A stretch of 35,924 bases of DNA from Agrobacterium arsenijevicii. Lineage in GTDB: Bacteria; Pseudomonadota; Alphaproteobacteria; Rhizobiales; Rhizobiaceae. Positions 16,182 through 24,130 of this stretch are shown here, piece after piece. The stretch is from NCBI GenBank assembly GCA_000949895.1, contig JWIT01000037.1, positions 1 through 35,924 on the forward strand, written 5' to 3'. The notes below the pieces were generated by a model. That model was not told the origin of the DNA and did not search any database. It worked only from the letters and a program-made list of their open reading frames with translations. A program made the translations under genes and the position numbers. Position 1 is the first letter of the stretch; each line of letters opens with the position of its first letter.

Positions 16182-17840
16182 TCAATATCCAACCTTTCGT
16201 ACTTCAACAGTTTGGCTCACCGGTTGGGAACGCCGATTTGCAATGATGGCCTCCGCGTTTCGCAATGCAAGTGCAGTGACGGTTCCCGTCGGATTGACCG
16301 CACCAGAGGTCGGCATGACGCTGCCGTCCATGACGAAGAGGTTGGCAACGTCGTGCGACCGGCCGAACCCGTCGACGACGGAAGTGGTCGCGTCATTGCC
16401 CATGCGCGCCGTCCCGAGAATATGCCAGCCTGTTTCCCGCATAAGAGGCGTCCCCGAGACTTCGTAGGCGCCTGCTTCCTTCATCGATTCTGTCGCGCGC
16501 AGCACGTTGTAATCCAAAAGGTCCAATGTGTTCTGCGACGCTTTGTATTTCACCTTGACCGCTGGCATGCCCTGGGCGTCGGTGACGTCCGGATCAAGCA
16601 CCACCATGTTATCCTCACTTGGCAGATCCTCGGCCATGATTCCCCAATATGCGGAGCGGCCGAACCGTTTTCTGACCGTTTCGTGGAAATTTTCGCCCCA
16701 GACATTCCCACCGCTTCCCCACGGCCAACTGCCAACCGTCGCCAGCGGACCGCCCATTCCCATAAGCTGCCACTTTGCGCCGCGGTAGAAATTGGTATCC
16801 TTGCGCGTTTCGGCGAATTCCAGTGAATATGCGCGTTGACCGTATGGGCCCTGCCAATTCTCGAAGAAGTCGTCAAAAAGTCCCGTGACCGTCCCATAGG
16901 GATGCATCATGAGCCTCTTTCCGACCATGCCAGACGAGTTGCCCAGACCGTGCGGGTGTTGAGCGGACGCAGAGTTCAACAGAAGCCTCGGCGTGCCTAT
17001 TCCGTTTGCGGAGACGATCACCAGACGACCTGGCTGAAAATGTGTGATTCCGCTCTCGCGATCGATATAGGTAACGCCGGTCGCGAGCCCATCGGACCCC
17101 GTTTCGACGCGCAGCACGCGTGCGTTTTGAACAAGCTTCACACCGAGCTTGATAGATGCGGGCCAGTGCGTGCGGTCCACCGATGCCTTGGCGCCGTCGA
17201 AACAACCCCATGTGCATGCACCGCGGCGAACGCAAGGATGCAGGCCGTTGTGTTTGACTGTCGCAATCGAATTGCTGCCGGGCCACCAATGCCAGCCCAA
17301 GCGATCGTGCGCCGCGGAAAACTTACGATCCATTGCAGTCATCGGAAATGGGGGCAGGGGAATGTCAAAGCCTGCCGGGTAGGCAGGGTCGCCACCGACG
17401 CCGGAGACCGCAAAATCGTTTTCAACGCGGGCATAGAAAGGTTCGAGTTCAGCATAGCTTAGAGGCCAATCGTCTGCAATTCCGTCAACTGTTCGGACCC
17501 GGAAGTCACTGGGCTTCAATCGATGCCAAGCAGCCGCATAAAGAACCGAACTTCCCCCAACGCCGTTCCACATCAGCGGCTCAATGTCTGAATCCTTCAC
17601 ATCGATCGGATAATCGGAAGGGTCCTTGCGGCGATTTGGGTTCGTCGCGAAGTGCTGATTTTTCGTAAGCTCGAATTCGAGTCCAGAGTGGCGGAGTTTG
17701 GTGTAGTCGGGGTAACTGCCCTGCTCCAGACAGACAACCGACATGCCTTCTTCGGCCAGTCGTTTTGCGGCGACGGCGCCAGACGGGCCAGCGCCCACAA
17801 TCACAACGTCATAAACCGCCGCTTGGCTTTCATTGGTCAT
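16182..17840 (-). CDS. GMC-family FAD dehydrogenase, large subunit with Fe-S-type Cys motif
   Basis: The 552-residue protein starts with the FAD dinucleotide fold VVIVGAGPSGAVAAKRL and ends with the GMC catalytic pair H473 (GWHILGTARMG) and N516 (VNPTGT). Residues C203, C209 and C213 are spaced C-x5-C-x3-C, like the cysteines that hold the 3Fe-4S cluster in bacterial FAD-dependent glucose dehydrogenase. It therefore probably oxidises a sugar or polyol hydroxyl, with the adjacent small subunit. No signal peptide is present and no cytochrome c subunit gene is nearby. The ATG at 17,840 is chosen with AGGAG eight bases upstream (GTG at 17,849 overlaps that site). It is transcribed from the module at 18,014-18,048. 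Confidence 0.9.
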   Translation of the reverse strand: MTNESQAAVYDVVIVGAGPSGAVAAKRLAEEGMSVVCLEQGSYPDYTKLRHSGLEFELTKNQHFATNPNRRKDPSDYPIDVKDSDIEPLMWNGVGGSSVLYAAAWHRLKPSDFRVRTVDGIADDWPLSYAELEPFYARVENDFAVSGVGGDPAYPAGFDIPLPPFPMTAMDRKFSAAHDRLGWHWWPGSNSIATVKHNGLHPCVRRGACTWGCFDGAKASVDRTHWPASIKLGVKLVQNARVLRVETGSDGLATGVTYIDRESGITHFQPGRLVIVSANGIGTPRLLLNSASAQHPHGLGNSSGMVGKRLMMHPYGTVTGLFDDFFENWQGPYGQRAYSLEFAETRKDTNFYRGAKWQLMGMGGPLATVGSWPWGSGGNVWGENFHETVRKRFGRSAYWGIMAEDLPSEDNMVVLDPDVTDAQGMPAVKVKYKASQNTLDLLDYNVLRATESMKEAGAYEVSGTPLMRETGWHILGTARMGNDATTSVVDGFGRSHDVANLFVMDGSVMPTSGAVNPTGTVTALALRNAEAIIANRRSQPVSQTVEVRKVGY

Positions 17841-18013
17841 CTTATCCACTCCTGGTAAAGCTTTCGGTTGGTGTTCGAGCGGCGATTGGAGATGTTCACC
17901 GCAAGGCCATCCTTTCGGGGATTATGCCTATTGGGCCTGCGCACCTCTCTGATGGCTAGTCTAGCGTCGAAGAGCTATCCTCAGTTCGTTCTCCTCGCAC
18001 TTAGTCAACATCA

Positions 18014-18048
18014 TGATCCAATGACATGTCAAGTGGATCAACTGATCC
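18014..18048 (-). promoter_or_regulatory. Operator-promoter module in front of the GMC/small-subunit operon
   Basis: Read on the minus strand: palindrome GGATCAGTTGATCC (18,048-18,035), two bases, TTGACA (18,032-18,027), seven bases, GGATCA (18,019-18,014). Only the two central palindrome bases and the spacers differ from the other copies. It reads toward the GMC gene, about 170 bases away, and diverges from the module at 18,151. Confidence 0.85.
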
Positions 18049-18150
18049 ACCGTAAGATTCTGATCTGCTGTCTTCCTGCAAACGAGATTTCGCTCGTTTC
18101 CAATTTAAATGATTGGCAACGCACGGGGTTGGCATGAACAAAACGAGCGT

Positions 18151-18185
18151 GGATCACATGATCCTGTTGACATACGTTTGGATCA
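18151..18185 (+). promoter_or_regulatory. Operator-promoter module in front of the aminotransferase-hyuAB operon
   Basis: Palindrome GGATCACATGATCC (18,151-18,164), two bases, TTGACA (18,167-18,172), seven bases, GGATCA (18,180-18,185). The aminotransferase ATG is only 40 bases beyond, so the leader is short. This placement also argues that the candidate start at 18,195 is too close to the promoter and that the ATG at 18,225 is right. Confidence 0.87.
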
Positions 18186-18224
18186 TAGTGTTTAGTGCAG
18201 CAAGCTCAAGTGTGGGAGAACAAT

Positions 18225-19577
18225 ATGAAACTCGAACAGGAACGCAGCGCCGATCCGGCTTTGGCCGTCGGCAACGGGTCCAAGGCCGCCTTTCTGCGTG
18301 AATGCAAAGTCGTTCCGGGCGGCTCGATGCGCGCGGCGTCATGGTTTCAACCTCATCCGCCATACGCCGCTCGTGGTGAAGGGTGCTGGGTAATCGACCT
18401 AGACGAGCGCCGCCTGCTCGATTGCGCAAACAACTTCTTCTCGCTCATCCATGGCCACGCCTATGAACCCGTTCTGGATGCGGTCCGTCAGGCCATGACA
18501 AAGGGGACAGCTTTCGGAATGCCGACAGAGAGCGAAATCGTTCTTGCGGAAGCTCTCGCGGCACGGAGCCCGCGAATGGAGCAAACCCGCTTCTGCAATT
18601 CGGGCACTGAGGCAGTGCTTGCCGCGATCAAGGGAGCTCGGGGTCTGACGGGGCGCCAGAGAATTGCCAAGTTTGAGGGTTGCTACCATGGTGCCTATGA
18701 TTGGGTCGAAGTAAGCCTTGATCCGGTTCCTGCCAACTGGGATGACGAGCATGGTAATCCTGCCTCCATCCGCTGTAATGCAGGCACGCCCGACAGCGTA
18801 TTGGGCGAGGTCGTCGTGCTTCCTTATGATGATCCTCAGCGCTGCGCCGAAATCCTGCGCCGGGAGGGGCCAACACTTGCTGCTGTCATCGTCGACCCGC
18901 ATGCCTCGCGCGCCGGCGCAGTTCCAATGTCGCGAGAGACGACGTCAGTAATTCAGGAAGCGTGCCGTCGCGACGGTATCATCCTCATCGCTGACGAAGT
19001 GATCAGCTTTCGCCTCACCTATGAGGGGGCGTCTCCGCTGTTCGGTCTTGAGCCGGACTTGATCACCACGGCGAAGATCATCGGCGGTGGCATGCCAATT
19101 GGGGCGGTATCCGGACGGGCAGATCTGATGGCGGTCTTTGATCATTCGAGCGGCAAGCCAAAGGTGTCCATGGGCGGTACGTTTAGTGCAAATCCACTGA
19201 GCATGGCTGCCGGGCTCGTATCGCTCGAGCACTATTCAAGGCAAGAGGTGGAGCGGCTCAACGCACTCGGCGAGACATTGCGCCAGAAGATTCGCAAAGG
19301 CATCGCAGACGCTGGCGTTGCTGCAACGGTGACCGGAATGGGCTCACTTTTCCGCCTCCACGTCGGCCCGGGTCCCGTTACCGGCTATAGAAGCGCATTT
19401 CCGAGCCCCGAAGCTGCGAAGCTTATCCGCAAGATCCAACTGGCAATGCTGGAAGAGAACATCCTTCTAACTCCCAACTGCTCCGGCGCACTGTCGACGC
19501 CTATGACGGAGGTCGAGGTGTCCCTCATCTCCGATAAGCTGGTCAACGTCGTCAGTCGGGAACTAGGTGCTCAGTAG
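18225..19577 (+). CDS. Class III PLP aminotransferase (glutamate-1-semialdehyde aminomutase-like)
   Basis: The 450-residue protein has the phosphate-binding CNSGTEA (124-130), YHG (154-156) stacking on the cofactor, D257 in IADEV contacting the pyridine nitrogen and the Schiff-base lysine K284 in TTAKIIGGGMPIGA. The overall pattern resembles glutamate-1-semialdehyde 2,1-aminomutase, but its place in a catabolic operon makes haem synthesis unlikely; related enzymes deaminate omega-amino acids, amino alcohol-derived aldehydes or beta-amino acids. GGGAG lies seven bases before the ATG. It is the first gene of the plus-strand operon that continues with hyuA and hyuB. Substrate unknown. Confidence 0.85.
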   Translation: MKLEQERSADPALAVGNGSKAAFLRECKVVPGGSMRAASWFQPHPPYAARGEGCWVIDLDERRLLDCANNFFSLIHGHAYEPVLDAVRQAMTKGTAFGMPTESEIVLAEALAARSPRMEQTRFCNSGTEAVLAAIKGARGLTGRQRIAKFEGCYHGAYDWVEVSLDPVPANWDDEHGNPASIRCNAGTPDSVLGEVVVLPYDDPQRCAEILRREGPTLAAVIVDPHASRAGAVPMSRETTSVIQEACRRDGIILIADEVISFRLTYEGASPLFGLEPDLITTAKIIGGGMPIGAVSGRADLMAVFDHSSGKPKVSMGGTFSANPLSMAAGLVSLEHYSRQEVERLNALGETLRQKIRKGIADAGVAATVTGMGSLFRLHVGPGPVTGYRSAFPSPEAAKLIRKIQLAMLEENILLTPNCSGALSTPMTEVEVSLISDKLVNVVSRELGAQ

Positions 19578-19643
19578 GACAACCGGACTCTATGAACTGT
19601 GCAACAGTCTCGGACAACAAATATAACTGAGGGTGAATCAAGG

Positions 19644-21734
19644 ATGAGTGGACAGCCGATGTTAATTGCACCTTACCGCGTCGGAGTTGATATCGGCGGT
19701 ACATTTACCGACCTCGTCGTGGTCGATTCCGTGGGGGCCGTGCGCGCATTCAAGGCTCCCTCGGTTCCATCCGATCCGACCGAAGGCGCTCTTTCCGCGA
19801 TTCGGCTGGCGGCATCGGCCTTATCGACCGACGTCGAAACGTTCCTGTCGAACACGGAACTCTTTGTGCACGGTTCGACCATCGCAACCAATACGCTGCT
19901 GGAAAAAAAGGGGGCTAAAGTCGGCCTCCTGGTAACCGACGGCTTTCGCGATTCGCTGGAAATCCGCCGATCGATGCGTGAGTTCGTCTGGGATCATCGG
20001 AAACCGTTTCCCGAAGTGCTGGTCCCCCGTTACCTTCGGTTTCCGGTCGTTGAACGCCTGGAGCAGGATGGATCCGTCAGGATACCTTTTGATCCAAGCT
20101 CGGTCGCAGCTGCAGCGCGTGTCTTCAAGGAAGAAGGGGTGGAGGCGATTGCGATTTGTTTCCTCCATTCCTATGCCAATCCCGCTCATGAGAGGGCCGC
20201 GAAATCTGAGCTCAAGAAGCTGCTCCCCGACGTTTGGGTGACAGCATCGTCTGAGATTGCACCGACGATCGGCGAATATGAGCGTACGTCCACGACCGTC
20301 GTCAACGCTTACGTCGCGCGGCGGGTTGTTCCCTATCTTGAGAGCCTTTCAAATCGCCTGTCGTCGCTGGGGCTAAAACGCAAGCTTTTGATGATCCAGT
20401 CGAATGGCGGAGCGATTTCCATCGACGAAATAGGCCATGCGCCCGCTAGCCTGGTGTTGTCCGGGCCCGCTGCTGGCGTTGGCTCGCTCAAGTTCTTCGG
20501 CCAGGACACCGGATCGGAACGGCTGATGTCGATCGAGATCGGTGGAACGAGCTGCGATGTCACGCTTATGGAACATGGAACGGTGTCAATGACCGACCAG
20601 ATCGTGGTCGACGGCTATCACCTGAACATCCCATCCGTCGATATTCACACTGTCGGCGCAGGAGGCGGCACGATTGCGTCGGTCGATGGCGCGGGCCTGT
20701 TGAAAGCCGGGCCGGAAGGCGCGGGCTCAACTCCAGGGCCCGCCGCCTATGGTCGCGGCGGTAGCCGGCCGACGGTGACCGATGCTCAGCTCGTGCTCGG
20801 AAGGCTGAAACCCGGCCCCTATGCTGGCGGGGTTATCACACTAAGCCTGGAAAAAGCCGTCGAGGCCATCGAGAAGCATGTCGCGGAGCCTCTCGGCCTC
20901 AGTGTCCCCGATGCCGCGGCCGGTATCATCCAACTCGTCGAACAGCATATCCTTCATGCGGTCGAGCAGGCTTCGCTCGAGAAGGGATATAATCCGCGAG
21001 CATTCACTCTCGTCGCCTGTGGCGGTGCGGGACCTCTGCATGGTCCGTCGACTGCGCGTCTGCTTGGTTGTTCTAGCCTCTATATTCCGCGACTGGCGGG
21101 TGTGTTCTGTGCATTCGGAATGTGCAACTCAGACCTGCGCCACGACTACGTGAAAAGCTGGCTCAACGATCTCGACGTTCCCGAGAGCTCCGGGCCAGAT
21201 ATCCTCGAAGAAGCCTTCGTCAAAATGCAGGGCAAGGCGTTCGAGGTTCTGACGCGTGAAGGGTTCACCGGAGATAGAGCGGTCCTAAAGCGGGGTTACG
21301 ACCTTCGCTATATTGGTCAGCAATGGACTATTCCGGTCGAATGCTCGGCAACAGATGCGGCAACCATCCGGGCGGCATTCGAGCAGGTTTACCAGCGGCT
21401 TTTCGGCTATGTGCAGCCAGCGGGTTCAATCGAGATTGTAAATCTTCGACTGGCTGCGATCGGCAAGCTGGACGCGTTGCAAATTGCCGTGGCGGGGGCC
21501 GTTGTATCGGATCCAGTCCCGATCTCGCGCCGGCCTGTATGGATCGACAAGCATTTGGGATTCGTCGACACACCCGTTTACGATGGAACAGTCTTGACGG
21601 CAGGCCAGCGACTGGTCGGTCCTGCCATCATCGAGGAAGCAACCACCACTCTCATCCTGGGGTCTGGGGACAAGCTGACGATGACCGATGCGGGCAATTA
21701 CCACGTTGATATTCTGGAGGATGAGGCTGCATGA
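19644..21734 (+). CDS. hyuA: Hydantoinase/5-oxoprolinase/acetone carboxylase family, subunit A
   Basis: The 696-residue protein carries the N-terminal Hydant_A_N segment RVGVDIGGTFTDLVVVD, an ASKHA-type ATP-binding fold, and GSTIATNTLLEKKGAKVGLL. Family members hydrolyse ATP to open cyclic amides (5-oxoprolinase, N-methylhydantoinase) or to activate ketones for carboxylation (acetone and acetophenone carboxylases). Subunit A holds the ATP site and works with subunit B, encoded next. The ATG at 19,644 is chosen because it immediately precedes the conserved start; an in-frame GTG at 19,599 lacks a ribosome-binding site. The substrate type, lactam or ketone, cannot be decided here. The symbol is used in the family sense. 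Confidence 0.87.
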   Translation: MSGQPMLIAPYRVGVDIGGTFTDLVVVDSVGAVRAFKAPSVPSDPTEGALSAIRLAASALSTDVETFLSNTELFVHGSTIATNTLLEKKGAKVGLLVTDGFRDSLEIRRSMREFVWDHRKPFPEVLVPRYLRFPVVERLEQDGSVRIPFDPSSVAAAARVFKEEGVEAIAICFLHSYANPAHERAAKSELKKLLPDVWVTASSEIAPTIGEYERTSTTVVNAYVARRVVPYLESLSNRLSSLGLKRKLLMIQSNGGAISIDEIGHAPASLVLSGPAAGVGSLKFFGQDTGSERLMSIEIGGTSCDVTLMEHGTVSMTDQIVVDGYHLNIPSVDIHTVGAGGGTIASVDGAGLLKAGPEGAGSTPGPAAYGRGGSRPTVTDAQLVLGRLKPGPYAGGVITLSLEKAVEAIEKHVAEPLGLSVPDAAAGIIQLVEQHILHAVEQASLEKGYNPRAFTLVACGGAGPLHGPSTARLLGCSSLYIPRLAGVFCAFGMCNSDLRHDYVKSWLNDLDVPESSGPDILEEAFVKMQGKAFEVLTREGFTGDRAVLKRGYDLRYIGQQWTIPVECSATDAATIRAAFEQVYQRLFGYVQPAGSIEIVNLRLAAIGKLDALQIAVAGAVVSDPVPISRRPVWIDKHLGFVDTPVYDGTVLTAGQRLVGPAIIEEATTTLILGSGDKLTMTDAGNYHVDILEDEAA

Positions 21735-21843
21735 AAAGCACAGCCTTCCCGAGTTCACCTTGCCCGTCGCGGGATATTATTGGCCGCAGACCGGTCGCTC
21801 AGCGCAGCGGGCTGCATTTTGCAAGAGTTGACGAGGTCAAACC

Positions 21844-23583
21844 ATGAGCACAGTCATGTCTTCCGAGTACGATCCGGTTCTCATCGCAATTCTGCAACGG
21901 CAGTTGGACCACATCAGCCTGCAGATGGGCACCATCATGACCCGCACCGCACGCAGTCCGATCTTCAGCCAGAGCCATGATTTCTCTTGCTTTCTCAGCA
22001 ATGCGGATGGAGAGACGATCGCTCAGGCGGATGGCCTGCCGATCCATTCCGGGAGCGGTGGATTTGCCGTTCGCGCTGTCTTGCGGGACTTTTCCGGGCG
22101 CATCGATCCCGAAGACGTTTTCATTTTGAGTGATCCATATGCCGCTGGCGGCAACCACCTGCCGGATTGGACGCTTATTCGCCCGGTTTTCGTGGATGGG
22201 GAGATGGTCGGCTTTTGTAGCAACCGCGCCCATCAGTCCGATATCGGCGGCGGCGCTGCGGGGACTTACAATGCCAAGGCAACGGAGATCTTCCATGAGG
22301 GGATTCGCCTGCCGGTTCTCAAACTGATCGAGAAAGGGCATCTGAGAGACGACCTGTGGCGAATGTTACTCCTCAACTCGCGCTGCCCAGACCTTCTGGA
22401 AGGCGACCTTGGCGCGATGATCGGCTCAACACGCATCGGCGGACAACGTTTGGCTGACGTCATTGCCCAACTCGGCGTGAAGAAGGGCCGCGCCTATCTC
22501 GACGCACTTCTCGACTATGGCGAGCGCCGTATGCGTCAGGCGATCGCGGAACTTCCAAACGGTGTCTGGCACGCGTCTGACTTCAGTGATACCGACTGCT
22601 TCGACCTCGTCGATATCGAAACCCGGATCACGATGACGATCGACGATGACACAATCACGTTCGATTTCACAGGGACGTCGCCGCAGATCAAAGGCTTCAA
22701 GAACAGCGGTATCGCTAACACCCATTCCGCTGTCTACTGCGCCCTGTCGGCCTTCCTCGACCCTGCCATTCCCCACAACGAAGGCACTTATCGCTGCGTC
22801 AAGATCATTGCGCCGGAGGGATCGGTCGTGAATGCATTGCCGCCGGCGCCGATGACGATGAACACGGTCTTTCCAGCCATCGACATTATGAATGCTTGTT
22901 GGGGCGCTTTGGCCCAAGCCGATCCCGAGCGCGCCTGTGCCGGTTGGGGCAAGTCGGTGTTCGGTATCTCGTCCGGCAAGAAGCCGGATGGAAACGTCTT
23001 TGTCCTCTACCACTGGCACGGCAGTTCCGGGGGTGGCGCGGTTAAGGGCCGAGACGGTTTCCCCACTTCCAGCCATCAGATGACGCTCGGCGGGATGTTC
23101 ATCCCGAACGTTGAGACCTACGAACAAACCTATCCGATCCGCGTTCATCGTTACGAAATGCGGAGCGATACCGGCGGCGCCGGCGAATATCGCGGCGGAA
23201 CTGGCGTCGACTACGTTGTTGACGTCCTGGCGGGCGGCGAGCATTTGCTGCGAGGAGAAGGCGCGCGCAAGAAGACTGCAGCAGGTGTGAATGGCGGGCA
23301 TTGGGGTGAAAAGGGATCCATCAGGGCCTTCGATCTGGAAACGGGCGATGAACTTTACTGCCCTCCCTATGGCGTCGAGGCGGTCAAGCCCTTCCATTTG
23401 GTGATCGAGGCGACTGCCGGCGGCGGTTGGGGCCATCCGCATCGCCGCGATCCCGCATCTGTGCTCCGCGATGTGCGCGATGGTGTTGTTTCACGTCAGT
23501 CGGCAAAAGATATCTACGGTGTCGAAATATCTGCCGATGGAAAAACTATTCTTTCGACCGAGGCCAGACAACAGTCAGCGTGA
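21844..23583 (+). CDS. hyuB: Hydantoinase/5-oxoprolinase/acetone carboxylase family, subunit B
   Basis: The 579-residue protein matches the Hydantoinase_B family throughout: RQLDHISLQMGTIMTRTARS, SHDFSCFLSNADGE, ILSDPYAAGGNHLPDW and the C-terminal RSDTGGAGEYRGGTG and GGGWGHPHRRDP. It is the partner of the preceding ATP-binding subunit. A 110-base gap separates the two genes, with GAGGT before the ATG; nothing recognisable lies in the gap. No gene for a small third subunit, as in acetone carboxylase, was recognised, which leans toward a two-subunit hydantoinase or oxoprolinase type, though the following 139-residue SnoaL-like protein could be an accessory. Confidence 0.88.
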   Translation: MSTVMSSEYDPVLIAILQRQLDHISLQMGTIMTRTARSPIFSQSHDFSCFLSNADGETIAQADGLPIHSGSGGFAVRAVLRDFSGRIDPEDVFILSDPYAAGGNHLPDWTLIRPVFVDGEMVGFCSNRAHQSDIGGGAAGTYNAKATEIFHEGIRLPVLKLIEKGHLRDDLWRMLLLNSRCPDLLEGDLGAMIGSTRIGGQRLADVIAQLGVKKGRAYLDALLDYGERRMRQAIAELPNGVWHASDFSDTDCFDLVDIETRITMTIDDDTITFDFTGTSPQIKGFKNSGIANTHSAVYCALSAFLDPAIPHNEGTYRCVKIIAPEGSVVNALPPAPMTMNTVFPAIDIMNACWGALAQADPERACAGWGKSVFGISSGKKPDGNVFVLYHWHGSSGGGAVKGRDGFPTSSHQMTLGGMFIPNVETYEQTYPIRVHRYEMRSDTGGAGEYRGGTGVDYVVDVLAGGEHLLRGEGARKKTAAGVNGGHWGEKGSIRAFDLETGDELYCPPYGVEAVKPFHLVIEATAGGGWGHPHRRDPASVLRDVRDGVVSRQSAKDIYGVEISADGKTILSTEARQQSA

Positions 23584-23633
23584 TCGACCGAGGCCTAAAA
23601 CGAACTGCCGTACCATCAGCAAGGAGAACCAAT

Positions 23634-24053
23634 ATGGCTAAGAAACGCGCGAAGGATATTCTGCGGGAGTATCATGACGCTTGGTCAAGCGGCGATGTGG
23701 ACAAGGGATGCAGCTATTACGGCGACAATCTTGTCGTCCACATGGGAGGCAAGCACCCTGTTTTGTCCCGTGATTTCCATGGTGCGAAAGGCTTCATCGA
23801 GGGTTGGGTCAACAAGGTTGCCGCCTATACCGACAAGTGGATCGTTGGAGGCGAGGCGGGCCATGACGAGCTGATCTGCGAATCTGATGACGCCATTGTC
23901 ATCATGGTGCACGAGATTTGGACCCGCAGTGATAAAGAAGTCCGCACTGACCGCATAGCGGCCTACCGTTTTGAAAACGAACAGATCGTCGAATGCTGGT
24001 TCTGTGACATGCGCCAGGCGGAAGTCGACGCCTTCTTTTCAGGCATTCAATGA
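23634..24053 (+). CDS. SnoaL/NTF2-like fold protein
   Basis: The 139-residue protein begins MAKKRAKDILREYHDAWSSG and shows the NTF2-like pattern of an N-terminal helix, DNLVVHMGG strand and alternating beta strands (VHEIWTRSDKEV, DRIAAYRFENEQIVECWF). SnoaL-like proteins are small ketosteroid-isomerase-like enzymes or hydrolases, often acting on reactive carbonyl intermediates. AAGGAG lies seven bases upstream of the ATG. Its position between hyuB and a GMC dehydrogenase suggests isomerisation or hydration of a pathway intermediate; this is inference from context only. Confidence 0.75.
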   Translation: MAKKRAKDILREYHDAWSSGDVDKGCSYYGDNLVVHMGGKHPVLSRDFHGAKGFIEGWVNKVAAYTDKWIVGGEAGHDELICESDDAIVIMVHEIWTRSDKEVRTDRIAAYRFENEQIVECWFCDMRQAEVDAFFSGIQ

Positions 24054-24130
24054 CTTTAGGACAGGATTGAGGGCGCGCTGGCGACGTCCAGAGCGGTCTT
24101 TATGCAGCTCAAGCAGATTAGGATTGTGCT

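Noticed and set aside
18225..19577. Assignment of the aminotransferase as hemL
   Set aside because: Sequence resemblance to glutamate-1-semialdehyde aminomutase is general to the subfamily; the catabolic operon and its operator argue against a haem role.
22426..23442. Antisense open frame of 338 codons opposite hyuB
   Set aside because: The sense gene is convincing throughout and the antisense product has low-complexity, non-protein-like character and no ribosome-binding site.
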